DNA from: Streptomyces flavofungini
GTDB taxonomy: Bacteria; Actinomycetota; Actinomycetes; Streptomycetales; Streptomycetaceae
Reading direction: 5' to 3'
Length of the DNA: 64,000 nucleotides
Assembly: GCF_014650815.1 (NCBI RefSeq)
Contig: NZ_BMVR01000019.1
Location: 1-64,000, forward strand
How positions within the stretch are numbered: the stretch's first letter is position 1; every line of letters begins with the position of its first letter. Below are positions 44,084 to 52,035 of this stretch, piece by piece. A program made the position numbers and the translations under genes. The notes under the pieces were generated by a model, which worked only from the letters and a program-made list of their open reading frames with translations, was not told the DNA's origin and ran no database searches.

Positions 44084-45256
44084 ATGCCCGAGGGAGCCGC
44101 ACCGCCGGTCGAGCGTCAGCTGCCCACCGAAGAGGCCCGGGATCTGTTCGCGCTCGTGCGTGAACTGGTCCAGCGCGAGATCGCGCCACACGCGGCCGCC
44201 GAGGAGGAAGCGGGCCACTTCCCGCGCGAACTCTTCACCCTGCTCTCCGAATCGGGCCTTCTCGGCCTCGCCTACGACTCCGAGTTCGGCGGTGGCGACC
44301 AGCCGTACGAGGTGTACCTCCAGGTCCTCGAAGAGCTCGCCGCCGCGCGGCTCACCGTCGGCCTCGGTGTCAGCGTGCACTCGCTCGCCTGCCACGGGCT
44401 CGCCGGATACGGCACCAAGGAGCAGCAGAGCGAGCATCTGCCCGACATGCTCGGCGGCGGCCTGCTCGGCGCCTACTGCCTGTCCGAGCCGTCCTCCGGC
44501 TCCGACGCCGCGTCGCTGCGCACCAAAGCCGTGCGCGATGGCGACGACTGGGTCATCACGGGTACGAAGGCGTGGATCACCCACGGCGGCATCGCCGACT
44601 TCTACACCGTCCTGGCCCGCACCGGCGGCGAGGGCGCCCACGGCGTGACGGCCTTCCTGGTGCCGGGTGACGCCGAGGGGCTCACGGCCGCGGTGCCGGA
44701 GAAGAAGATGGGCATGAAGGGCTCGCCGACGGCGCAGCTCCACTTCGACGGCGTCCGGGTGCCCGACGCCCGGCGCGTCGGGGACGTGGGCCAGGGCTTC
44801 GCGATCGCCCTCTCGGCGCTCGACTCGGGACGGCTCGGCATCGCGGCCTGCGCGATCGGCGTGGCCCAGGCGGCGCTCGACGAGGCGGTGGCGTACGCGA
44901 CCGAGCGCAAGCAGTTCGGCCGCCCCATCGCCGACTTCCAGGGCCTGCGCTTCATGCTCGCGGACATGGCGACGCAGATCGAGGCGGGCCGGGCGCTGTA
45001 CCTGGCGGCGGCCCGGCTGCGGGACGCGGGCCGCCCGTTCTCCAAGCAGGCGGCGATGGCCAAGCTGCTGTGCACGGACACCGCGATGAAGGTCACGACG
45101 GACGCCGTGCAGGTGCTCGGCGGCTACGGCTACACCCTCGACTTCCCGGTCGAGCGCTTCATGCGCGAGGCCAAGGTGCTGCAGATCGTCGAGGGCACGA
45201 ATCAGATCCAGCGCATGGTCATCGCCCGCCATCTCGCGGGTCCCGACTCGCGCTGA
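44084..45256 (+). CDS. Acyl-CoA dehydrogenase
   Basis: A 390-residue FAD enzyme of the acyl-CoA dehydrogenase family. The three-domain pattern is complete: an alpha N-terminal domain, then CLSEPSSGSDAASLRTKA and VITGTKAWITHGGIADFY in the beta domain, and the C-terminal helices with RKQFGRPIADFQG and the catalytic base in QIVEGTNQIQRMVIARHL. It introduces the 2,3-double bond in an acyl-CoA; chain specificity is unknown. The ATG 44084 has GAGGAGAG just before it. Downstream, beyond an opposing gene whose 3' end overlaps by 38 bp, lie a CrtC/lipocalin-like gene and an APH-like phosphotransferase, a partner type seen in hydroxyacid catabolism. Confidence 0.93.
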   Translation: MPEGAAPPVERQLPTEEARDLFALVRELVQREIAPHAAAEEEAGHFPRELFTLLSESGLLGLAYDSEFGGGDQPYEVYLQVLEELAAARLTVGLGVSVHSLACHGLAGYGTKEQQSEHLPDMLGGGLLGAYCLSEPSSGSDAASLRTKAVRDGDDWVITGTKAWITHGGIADFYTVLARTGGEGAHGVTAFLVPGDAEGLTAAVPEKKMGMKGSPTAQLHFDGVRVPDARRVGDVGQGFAIALSALDSGRLGIAACAIGVAQAALDEAVAYATERKQFGRPIADFQGLRFMLADMATQIEAGRALYLAAARLRDAGRPFSKQAAMAKLLCTDTAMKVTTDAVQVLGGYGYTLDFPVERFMREAKVLQIVEGTNQIQRMVIARHLAGPDSR

Positions 45257-45875
45257 GCCGCGGGTCGGGGGGAGCGCCGGGGACGGGACCGAACTGATTG
45301 CCCCGGTCCGTCCCGAAATGCCCGTCCCGGTCGGCCCCGAAACGGGTGTCCCGGTCCGTGCCGAAGCGGTTGTCCGGGCCCGTGCCGAAGCGGTTGTCCG
45401 GACCCGTGCCGAAGCGTGCCTCCGAGCCCGTGCCGAACCGCGTGTCCCGGCCCGAGCCGAACGCCCCCTCCGAGCCGAACCCCCCGCCCGTCCCGAACGG
45501 CCCCTCCGTCCCGTACTGCCCGCCGAACTGCCCGCTGCGCACGGTCGGCGCCGCGAGCCGCACCCACTCCGGGTCGTGGCGCCCCGGCAGCGTCCGGCCG
45601 CGCTCGGCCCACAGGCGCACCAGGGCACGGTAGATCGGCGGGTCCTGCACCGGGACGGGCTGCGGCGGGGGCGGGACCGTCGGGGTCTGCTGCGGGTACT
45701 GGGTCTGCTGCGGATACGGCTGCTGCTGGGGGTACTGGAACGGCTGTGCGTACGGGTTCGGCTGGGGGTAGTGGGCGTACTGGGGCCGGTGAGGAACCGA
45801 TTCTGCGGTGGTGGCGGGCGCGGTCGCGAGGGGGCGCCTGCGGTGGTCGGCCGGAGCATGGGTGGGGGTGGTCAT
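45219..45875 (-). CDS. Low-complexity protein with FGTGPDNR-type octapeptide repeats
   Basis: A 218-residue protein I do not recognise. Residues 25-75 are Pro/Gln/Tyr-rich (QYAHYPQPNPYAQPFQYP and QQPYPQQTQYPQQ). A short non-repetitive block follows (YRALVRLWAERGRTLPGRHDPEWVRLAAPT, key WAERGRTLPGRHD), and residues 125-200 are tandem octapeptides such as RFGTGPDN, RFGTDRDT and RFGADRDG. It is probably disordered and cytoplasmic, as no signal or membrane segment is seen. Its 3' end overlaps the acyl-CoA dehydrogenase gene by 38 bp. The ATG lacks a clear ribosome-binding site. The short block, which recurs in other streptomycete proteins, may be its functional core. Confidence 0.65.
   Translation of the reverse strand: MTTPTHAPADHRRRPLATAPATTAESVPHRPQYAHYPQPNPYAQPFQYPQQQPYPQQTQYPQQTPTVPPPPQPVPVQDPPIYRALVRLWAERGRTLPGRHDPEWVRLAAPTVRSGQFGGQYGTEGPFGTGGGFGSEGAFGSGRDTRFGTGSEARFGTGPDNRFGTGPDNRFGTDRDTRFGADRDGHFGTDRGNQFGPVPGAPPDPRLSASRDPRDGGR
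45289..45480. repeat. Eight 24-bp tandem repeats within the coding region
   Basis: Units starting at 45289, 45313, 45337, 45361, 45385, 45409, 45433 and 45457 each begin CCGAA. Units four and five differ at one base only. They encode the FGTxxxxR octapeptides of the gene on the minus strand. Confidence 0.85.
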
Positions 45876-46026
45876 GCCGGGCCAACGGTCGGCGCGGAGG
45901 CCAGGTCACCCCCGGGTCGAATCGTGCGTGCGTTCATGCCCCGTCCGGGCGCGGCGCACGCGGCGCACGGCGCCCGCGCCACCGGGTGAACGCGGCCCGG
46001 CACGGATCTGGCCCCGGCACGCCATC

Positions 46027-46039
46027 TGACGTACCGTCA
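46027..46039 (+). promoter_or_regulatory. Candidate operator TGACG-TAC-CGTCA
   Basis: A perfect 13-nt palindrome 65 bp upstream of the CrtC/lipocalin-like gene. The form is typical of TetR- or GntR-type operators in lipid-related actinobacterial genes. Confidence 0.4.
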
Positions 46040-46104
46040 CCTCCACGCCGGGGTCCACCGCACACCGGGCGACGCCAACTCCCCGGCGCCCAGGGAGATG
46101 TGCC

Positions 46105-47232
46105 GTGTCGGACGACCGCCCCGTACCGCTCGACGAGTACCCCGTCCACCAGGTGCCGCTGTCGATGAAGCACGTGGCGACCGGCGACCGGAACGCCTAC
46201 GACCGCTGCATTTTCCACCTCTTCGACCACCACGGCCGCGCCCTGCTCATCCTCGGCCTCGGCGTCTACCCGAACACCGGTGTCATCGACGCCTACGCGA
46301 CCCTGCGCACCGGCGACACCCTGCACGCCGTCCGCGCCTCCGACGCCCTCGGCGACGACCGCTCGAACCTGTCCGTCGGCCCGCTCCGCATCACCGTCGA
46401 GGAGCCCCTGCGCAGGCTGCGCCTGACCTGCGCGGCGGACCCGGACGACGCGGACTCGCTCGCGTACGACATCGAGTGGAGCGCCGACTTCCCGGCCCTG
46501 TGGGAGCCGCACCACACCCAGCGGCGCGGCGGTCGGCTCACCCTCGAAGGGCGGCGCTTCGTGCAGGCGGGCGGCTGTTCCGGGGTGATCCGCGCGGGCG
46601 GTGCGGAGATCGCGGTGACGGCGGGGGAGTGGACGGCGACCCGCGACCGGAGCTGGGGGGTGCGGCCCATCCCGGGCGAGGAGGCGGGCCGTCTCGGCGA
46701 GGACTTCCCCACCGAGGGCTTCCACTGGATCTGGTGCCCGGTGCGCTTCGACGACCGCTTCCTGATGGTCATCGTCCAGGAGGACGCTGACGGCTACCGC
46801 ACTCTCAACGACGCCACCCTCGTTCGTCCCGGCCACCCCGACCGCCAACTCGGCTGGCCCCGGGCCGACATCAGCTACCGCTCCGGCACCCGCCACCCCG
46901 AACGGGCCGTCGTCCACCTCACCGACCCCGAGACCCGCAAGCCCCTGGAGCTGGGCGTGGAGACGCTCACCTCGCTGCCCCTCGCCGTCGGTGCCGGGTA
47001 CCCGCCCGCCGACGACTGGCAGCACGGCACCTGGCGCGGCCGCGACTGGGTCGACCGGCGCACCTACGACCTCGCCGACCAGGCCGCGCACCCGCTGGCC
47101 GCGTACGGCGTCATCGATCACGCGGCCCGCTTCACCCTGGACGGCCGCGTCGGCCACGGCATCTTCGAGCACGGCACGTTCGGCCGCCACGACCCGAGCG
47201 GCTTCGCGGACTTCGGCTCCGTGGCGCCCTGA
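46105..47232 (+). CDS. CrtC/lipocalin-like protein of unknown function
   Basis: A 375-residue, beta-rich soluble protein. It resembles the tandem lipocalin-like proteins related to hydroxyneurosporene synthase (DUF7064/7065-type), though my recognition is tentative. Conserved-looking stretches are CIFHLFDHHGRALLILGLGVYPN near the N-terminus, WEPHHTQRRGGRL, RDRSWGVRPI and EGFHWIWCPVRFDDRF. Relatives often lie next to lipid or terpenoid catabolic genes. The GTG 46105 has GGGAG 7 nt upstream. The APH-like phosphotransferase gene begins 31 bp after it, so the two form an operon behind the palindrome at 46027. Confidence 0.6.
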   Translation: MSDDRPVPLDEYPVHQVPLSMKHVATGDRNAYDRCIFHLFDHHGRALLILGLGVYPNTGVIDAYATLRTGDTLHAVRASDALGDDRSNLSVGPLRITVEEPLRRLRLTCAADPDDADSLAYDIEWSADFPALWEPHHTQRRGGRLTLEGRRFVQAGGCSGVIRAGGAEIAVTAGEWTATRDRSWGVRPIPGEEAGRLGEDFPTEGFHWIWCPVRFDDRFLMVIVQEDADGYRTLNDATLVRPGHPDRQLGWPRADISYRSGTRHPERAVVHLTDPETRKPLELGVETLTSLPLAVGAGYPPADDWQHGTWRGRDWVDRRTYDLADQAAHPLAAYGVIDHAARFTLDGRVGHGIFEHGTFGRHDPSGFADFGSVAP

Positions 47233-47263
47233 GCGTCCGGCGCCCCGAGGGAGGAGTACGGAC

Positions 47264-48364
47264 ATGGCAACGGAACCCGACCGGCCCCGGCTTCGCACCA
47301 CGACCCGTGAACCCGACGCACTGGCCCGCCGCCTCACGGCCTGGCTCGGCGGGCACCTGCCGGGCGCCAGGGCCGCCAACGTGTCCGTGCCGGAATCCAA
47401 CGGCATGTCCAGCGAGACGCTCCTCTTCGACATCGAGCACCCCGAACCACCGCTCGCCCAGTGCGCGTTGCGGCTCGCGGCGGACCCGGCCGCGTACACG
47501 ATCTTCCCCGTGTACGACATGGAGCGCCAGCACCGCACCATGCGCCTGGTCGCCGAGCGCACCGACGTACCCGTGCCGCGCGTGCTGTGGCTGGAGCCGG
47601 ACCCGGGGCCGCTCGGCGCGCCGTTCTTCGTCATGGAGCGGGTCGCGGGGCGGGTGCCGCCCGACGTCATGCCCTATACGTACGAGGGGAACTGGCTGCA
47701 CGCCGCGAGCGACGCGGAGCGCGCGCGGCTGGAGGACGCGACGGTCTCCGTCGTCGCGCGGCTGCACGACCAAGTCCCGGCCGCCGAGGCCGCGTTCCTC
47801 GCACTGCCGGGCGAGGGCGGCGCGCTGCGGCGCCACGTCGCCTCCCAACGCGCCTACTACGACTGGGTGGTGGCCGGCCTGCCGCGCTCCCCGCTCATCG
47901 AAAGCGCTTTCGCGAAACTGGCGGAGCTGTGGCCCGGCGTGGAGGGCGCGCCGGTGCTCAACTGGGGCGACGCGCGCATCGGCAACATCATCTACGACGG
48001 CTTCGAACCCGCCGCCGTGCTCGACTGGGAAATGGCCTGCCTGGTGCCCCGCGAGGTCGACCTGGGCTGGACCGTCTATCTGCACCGGTTCTTCCAGGAC
48101 CTCACGGAGACCTTCGACCAGCCCGGCCTGCCCGGCTTCCTGCGCCGCGACCGGATCGAGGAGCGCTACGCCGAACTCACCGGCCACCGGCCCCGCGACA
48201 TGGACTTCTACACGCTGTACGCGGCGCTGCGGCACGCCATCGTCATGCTGCGGGTCGGCTACCGGCAGGTGCACTTCGGGGAGGCGACGGTGCCTGCGGA
48301 CCCGGACACGCTGATCCTGCACCACGCCAGCCTCGCGGCGATGGTGCAGGGCAGCTATTGGTGA
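47264..48364 (+). CDS. APH-family phosphotransferase (ACAD10/LvaA-like)
   Basis: A 366-residue kinase-like protein. The N-lobe has SNGMSSETLLFDI in place of a glycine loop and PFFVMERVAGRVPPDVMP for the hinge. The catalytic loop reads VLNWGDARIGNIIYD, so the catalytic Asp and the metal-binding Asn are present but the usual His before Gly-Asp is replaced by Trp. AVLDWEMACLVPREVDLGW provides the second metal Asp. This is the subgroup fused to acyl-CoA dehydrogenases in ACAD10/11, and like LvaA, which phosphorylates 4-hydroxyacyl-CoA. GAGGGAGGAG precedes the ATG. The upstream acyl-CoA dehydrogenase is a plausible functional partner. Antibiotic resistance is unlikely. Confidence 0.82.
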   Translation: MATEPDRPRLRTTTREPDALARRLTAWLGGHLPGARAANVSVPESNGMSSETLLFDIEHPEPPLAQCALRLAADPAAYTIFPVYDMERQHRTMRLVAERTDVPVPRVLWLEPDPGPLGAPFFVMERVAGRVPPDVMPYTYEGNWLHAASDAERARLEDATVSVVARLHDQVPAAEAAFLALPGEGGALRRHVASQRAYYDWVVAGLPRSPLIESAFAKLAELWPGVEGAPVLNWGDARIGNIIYDGFEPAAVLDWEMACLVPREVDLGWTVYLHRFFQDLTETFDQPGLPGFLRRDRIEERYAELTGHRPRDMDFYTLYAALRHAIVMLRVGYRQVHFGEATVPADPDTLILHHASLAAMVQGSYW

Positions 48365-48440
48365 CGGTGGGCCGGGGCTCGCCCCGGCGGATGCGGCGTC
48401 GCCGGGAGCCCGGGGACCTCCGGCGGTGTCTGCCGGGGCC

Positions 48441-48896
48441 TCAGGCGGCCGCGCGGTGGCTGGCCTGGCGGGGCACCCGGATCGGGCGCGAGCCGGGGCC
48501 GCCCACGTGCGAGAACGGCTGCGTGCGCCAGTCCAGGCCCTGAGGGAGCGTCAGGAGCAGGGCGGTGTCCTGCTCCTGGGCCTCCAGGGTCTCGTCGGCG
48601 GCACCGGCCTCGGTGGCGGCACGGCCCGTGCCCGCGCAGACGGTGAGGCCGAACGGGTTCCACGGAGTGGGGCACAGCGCGTGCTCGGGCAGGGCGTCCT
48701 CGTCCGCGAGCAGCGCGATGGGCTGCCGGCAGTCCGGGCAGATCACGCGGTACATCTCGAAGGTGTCGTACGCGTCCAGCTCATCCGCCGTGCCGTCGTC
48801 GGTGACGGTCTGTTCGACGCCCTCCGGAGCGGGCTCGAGCTCGACGGGCTGCTGCTTGCGGCGCGTGGAACGACCGGGGCGCTTCAGGTTCTGCAT
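48441..48896 (-). CDS. Small protein with two Cys pairs, possibly zinc-binding
   Basis: A 151-residue protein. A basic N-terminus (MQNLKRPGRSTRRKQQ) and an acidic linker lead to YRVICPDCRQPIALLADEDALPEHALC and a further Cys in FGLTVCAGTG. The CPDC…C…C spacing looks like a zinc ribbon, suggesting a role with nucleic acid or in a complex; this is inference. The rest is hydrophilic with no signal or membrane segment. GGGGGAGA lies 5 nt before the ATG. It is divergent from the Lrp/AsnC gene at 49158 across 261 bp in which I see no other gene. Confidence 0.75.
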   Translation of the reverse strand: MQNLKRPGRSTRRKQQPVELEPAPEGVEQTVTDDGTADELDAYDTFEMYRVICPDCRQPIALLADEDALPEHALCPTPWNPFGLTVCAGTGRAATEAGAADETLEAQEQDTALLLTLPQGLDWRTQPFSHVGGPGSRPIRVPRQASHRAAA

Positions 48897-49157
48897 GGGA
48901 ATCTCCCCCTTGGGTGGGCCGACAAGGCGCTGCGGCCTCGACCACAGCAAGCACTTCCCGTCCGGTCGTGGGGGTAATCGCGCCTGCCCGAAGGACACGG
49001 CCATATGTCTGTGGTGTTCGTCACATGCCAGAGGGAGATGCCGCTTCGCGCGGGGTGGCCGCCGGGGCACTGGGGCGGGGTGCGCCGTCCCGGTCCCGCC
49101 TCATCCCTTGTGCCGGTCAGGTATCCGTGAGGATCAAGAGGCCTGTAGGTTCGGCGC

Positions 49158-49598
49158 ATGGAGGAGCTGGACCGACAAATCGTGCAGCTGCTCGTCAAGG
49201 ACGGGCGGATGAGCTACACCGACCTGGGCAAGGCCACGGGCCTGTCCACGTCAGCGGTGCACCAGCGGGTGCGCAGGCTGGAGCAGCGAGGAGTGATCCG
49301 CGGGTATGCCGCGGTGGTGGACCCCGAAGCGGTCGGCCTGCCGCTCACGGCCTTCATCGCGGTGAAGCCGTTCGACCCCAGCGCCCCCGACGACATCGCC
49401 GAGCGGCTCGCCGGAGTGCCCGAGATCGAGGCCTGCCACAGTGTCGCCGGCGCCGAGAACTACCTGCTCAAGGTGCGCGTGTCGACCCCGCACGAGCTGG
49501 AGAACCTGCTGGCCCGGCTGCGCACGCTCGCCGGGGTCTCGACGCACACCACGGTGGTCCTCTCGACGCCGTACGAGTCGCGGCCGCCCCGGATCTGA
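49158..49598 (+). CDS. Lrp/AsnC-family transcriptional regulator (second)
   Basis: A 146-residue Lrp-type regulator. HTH: VKDGRMSYTDLGKATGLSTSAVHQRVRRLEQRG in outline (key SYTDLGKATGLSTSAV), residues about 13-45. The RAM domain runs from AAVVDPEAVGLPLTAFIAV to ENYLLKVRV. The ATG has no ribosome-binding site, but TAGGTT ends 6 nt before it, so the message may be leaderless. It shows no CGCAAC array upstream, unlike the module of the other Lrp gene. The amidohydrolase gene follows 132 bp downstream on the same strand. Targets are unknown. Confidence 0.9.
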   Translation: MEELDRQIVQLLVKDGRMSYTDLGKATGLSTSAVHQRVRRLEQRGVIRGYAAVVDPEAVGLPLTAFIAVKPFDPSAPDDIAERLAGVPEIEACHSVAGAENYLLKVRVSTPHELENLLARLRTLAGVSTHTTVVLSTPYESRPPRI

Positions 49599-49730
49599 CG
49601 GCCGTCCCGGCGCCGGCACGGAACGGCGGGGACGGGCGCGGGGGCGGGGGCGAGGAGCGCGGGCCGGGCCCCGAGTGCGGTGGCGACCCCGCGAACCGGA
49701 GTCCCGCGCGCAGGCGCGAGACTGTTCCCC

Positions 49731-51368
49731 ATGAGCGAGCGCATCACCCCCGAAACCGGGCATCGCACCGTCCTGCTGCGCGGCGGCGAAGTCCACAGCC
49801 CCGCCGACCCCTTCGCGACCGCGATGGTCGTCGAACGCGGGCATATCGCCTGGGTCGGCTCCGAGGGCGCCGCCGACGGCTTCGCCGACGGTGTCGACGA
49901 GATCGTCGACCTCGAAGGCGACCTGGTCACCCCGGCGTTCACCGACGCCCATGTGCACACCACGTCCACCGGGCTCGCGCTCACGGGACTCGATCTGTCC
50001 GGCGCCCGGAGCCTCGACGACGCGCTCGTTCTCGTACGCGAACACGCTGCCGGGCGCCCGCACGACCGCGTGCTGCTCGGCCACGGCTGGGACGCCGCCC
50101 GCTGGCCCGGCGGCCGTCCGCCCACCCGCGCGGAGCTCGACGAGGCCACCGGGGGCCGCCCGCTCTACCTCTCGCGCATCGACGTGCACTCCGCCGTCGC
50201 CAGCACCGCGCTCCTCGACCTCGTCCCCGGGGTCACCGACGCCGCCGGGTTCCACGCCGACGCGCCGCTGACCGCCGACGCCCACCACGCCGTGCGCACC
50301 GCCGCCCACGCCGCCGTGACGCCCCAGCAGCGGGCCGACGCCCAGCGCGCCGCGCTCCGGCACGCCGCGTCGCTCGGCATCGGCTCGGTCCACGAGTGCG
50401 CGGGCCCCGTGATCTCCGGAGAGGACGACTTCACCTCGCTCCTGCGCCTGGCCGAGGCGGAGGCCGGGCCCCGGGTCGTCGGGTACTGGGCCGAGCAGGG
50501 CGCCGAAGGGGTCGCCCGCGCGCGCGAGTTGGGCGCGGCCGGTGCTGCCGGGGACCACTTCGTGGACGGCGCGCTCGGCTCGCACACGGCGTGGCTGTGC
50601 GAGCCGTACGCCGACGAGGCCCCCGCCACCGGCAACTCCTACCTGACCGCCGCCGACGTCGCCGCGCACGTGGTGGCCTGCGCCGAGGCGGGCATGCAGG
50701 CCGGGTTCCACGCCATCGGGGACGCCGCCGTCGGAGCCGTCGTGGACGGCGTGCGCGCCGCCGCCGATAAGGTCGGCCTGGCCCGGGTGCGCGCCGCGCG
50801 GCACCGCGTCGAGCACGTCGAGATGCTCACCCCCGAGACGGTCGCCGCGTTCGCCGAGTTCGGCCTCACCGCGTCCGTGCAGCCCGCCTTCGATGCCCTT
50901 TGGGGCGGCGAGAACGGCATGTACGCGCAGCGCCTGGGCGCCGAACGGGCCCGCACCCTCAACCCGTACGCGGCCCTCCTGCGCGCCGGTGTCCCGCTGG
51001 CCTTCGGCTCCGACAGCCCCGTGACCCCCCTCGATCCCTGGGGCACCGTCCGGGCCGCCGCCTTCCACCGCACCCCCGAGCACCGGGTGTCCGTCCGCGC
51101 CGCCTTCACCGCCCACACCCGCGGCGGCTGGCGGGCCATCGGCCGCGACGACGCGGGCGTCCTGGTGCCGGGCGCCCCCGCCGACTACGCCGTGTGGCGG
51201 GCCGACGAGCTCGTCGTCCAGGCCCCCGACGACCGGGTCGCCCGCTGGTCCACCGACCCGCGCTCCGGCACCCCCGGCCTGCCCGACCTCAGTCCCGGCG
51301 CCGAGCTGCCCCGCTGCCTGCGGACCGTCGTGGGCGGCGAGTCCGTATTCGTACGGCCTAACGAGTGA
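49731..51368 (+). CDS. YtcJ-type amidohydrolase
   Basis: A 545-residue member of the metal-dependent amidohydrolase superfamily (amidohydro_3). The N-terminal beta domain leads to the metal motif FTDAHVHTTSTGL. Further ligands are in HECAG, GFHAIGDAAV, and RVEHVEML, and the catalytic Asp is in PLAFGSDSPVTPLDPW. Members hydrolyse N-acyl or exocyclic amide groups; the substrate here is unknown. It probably acts in the cytoplasm, with no signal peptide. The ATG has no ribosome-binding site; it may be leaderless or translated from a weak site. A YtcJ-like enzyme beside an Lrp gene hints at amino acid derivative turnover. Confidence 0.88.
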   Translation: MSERITPETGHRTVLLRGGEVHSPADPFATAMVVERGHIAWVGSEGAADGFADGVDEIVDLEGDLVTPAFTDAHVHTTSTGLALTGLDLSGARSLDDALVLVREHAAGRPHDRVLLGHGWDAARWPGGRPPTRAELDEATGGRPLYLSRIDVHSAVASTALLDLVPGVTDAAGFHADAPLTADAHHAVRTAAHAAVTPQQRADAQRAALRHAASLGIGSVHECAGPVISGEDDFTSLLRLAEAEAGPRVVGYWAEQGAEGVARARELGAAGAAGDHFVDGALGSHTAWLCEPYADEAPATGNSYLTAADVAAHVVACAEAGMQAGFHAIGDAAVGAVVDGVRAAADKVGLARVRAARHRVEHVEMLTPETVAAFAEFGLTASVQPAFDALWGGENGMYAQRLGAERARTLNPYAALLRAGVPLAFGSDSPVTPLDPWGTVRAAAFHRTPEHRVSVRAAFTAHTRGGWRAIGRDDAGVLVPGAPADYAVWRADELVVQAPDDRVARWSTDPRSGTPGLPDLSPGAELPRCLRTVVGGESVFVRPNE

Positions 51369-51436
51369 TGTCACCGGTGCGGCGCGGCTCCGAACGGGGC
51401 CACACGGCGCGTCGCGCGACCTGCGGCGCCTCGCCA

Positions 51437-51509
51437 CTGACCTGCTGATCTGCATAAACATCGCAGGTCAGAGGGCTATTGACAGACGGCGGCCGTCGGC
51501 GGGTAGTTT
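51437..51509 (+). promoter_or_regulatory. Inverted repeat and near-consensus promoter with no obvious gene
   Basis: CTGACCTGC (51437-51445) and GCAGGTCAG (51463-51471) are 9-bp arms around 17 nt. Eight bp later comes TTGACA (51479-51484) with TAGTTT (51504-51509), spacer 19. The next confident gene, ppm1, starts 526 bp downstream. Confidence 0.55.
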
Positions 51510-52035
51510 CGGCGCGTCCACCACAGGACGTCCGACCGGCGAACCCGCACGCAGCCGTCGACCGCCGCTGGATCATGGTCGGTGCGCCACCCCGGCGCAC
51601 CGCCACCGGGAGCCAGGTCCAGCGCCCACGACGCTCAGGCGCGGGAACGCATCCGCCGGAAGGGGGCCGTCCCTCCAGCTCCCCGGAGCTCGGGGGAGGT
51701 GCGACCCGGGTAGGGCCCGGCCGCTCAGTAGACAACGGCTCTCGGTCGATCCGCAGCCAGCGGGTCCCAGGCCGGCCCGAAGGGCGCCGGGCCCGATCCG
51801 CAGGATCGCTCCTGCGCGATGCGGTGGCATCGCTCCGGTGCGGCGGGGACGCCTGCTCGCGCGCTCCTCGCGACAAGGGCCGCCCGTTCGCGCCGTCCTC
51901 AGGGGGACGAAAGCCGCGCGCCGGACACAGTCGGCGCGCCCGGCGTGTCCCTGCCGGGCCGAGGGTCCGTGGCGTCGCAACACCCCAGGCCCGGGCCACT
52001 ATGGTGGTTCCCTGCGTACGAACGAAGGGGCAGTA
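51510..52035 (+). other. Long region before ppm1 without a convincing gene
   Basis: A frame of 185 codons runs through it, but its composition (Arg/Gly/Ser-rich, no recognisable motif) and lack of a start signal argue against coding. GC-rich hairpins are plentiful. It may be a long structured leader of ppm1 or a separate small RNA gene. Confidence 0.4.
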
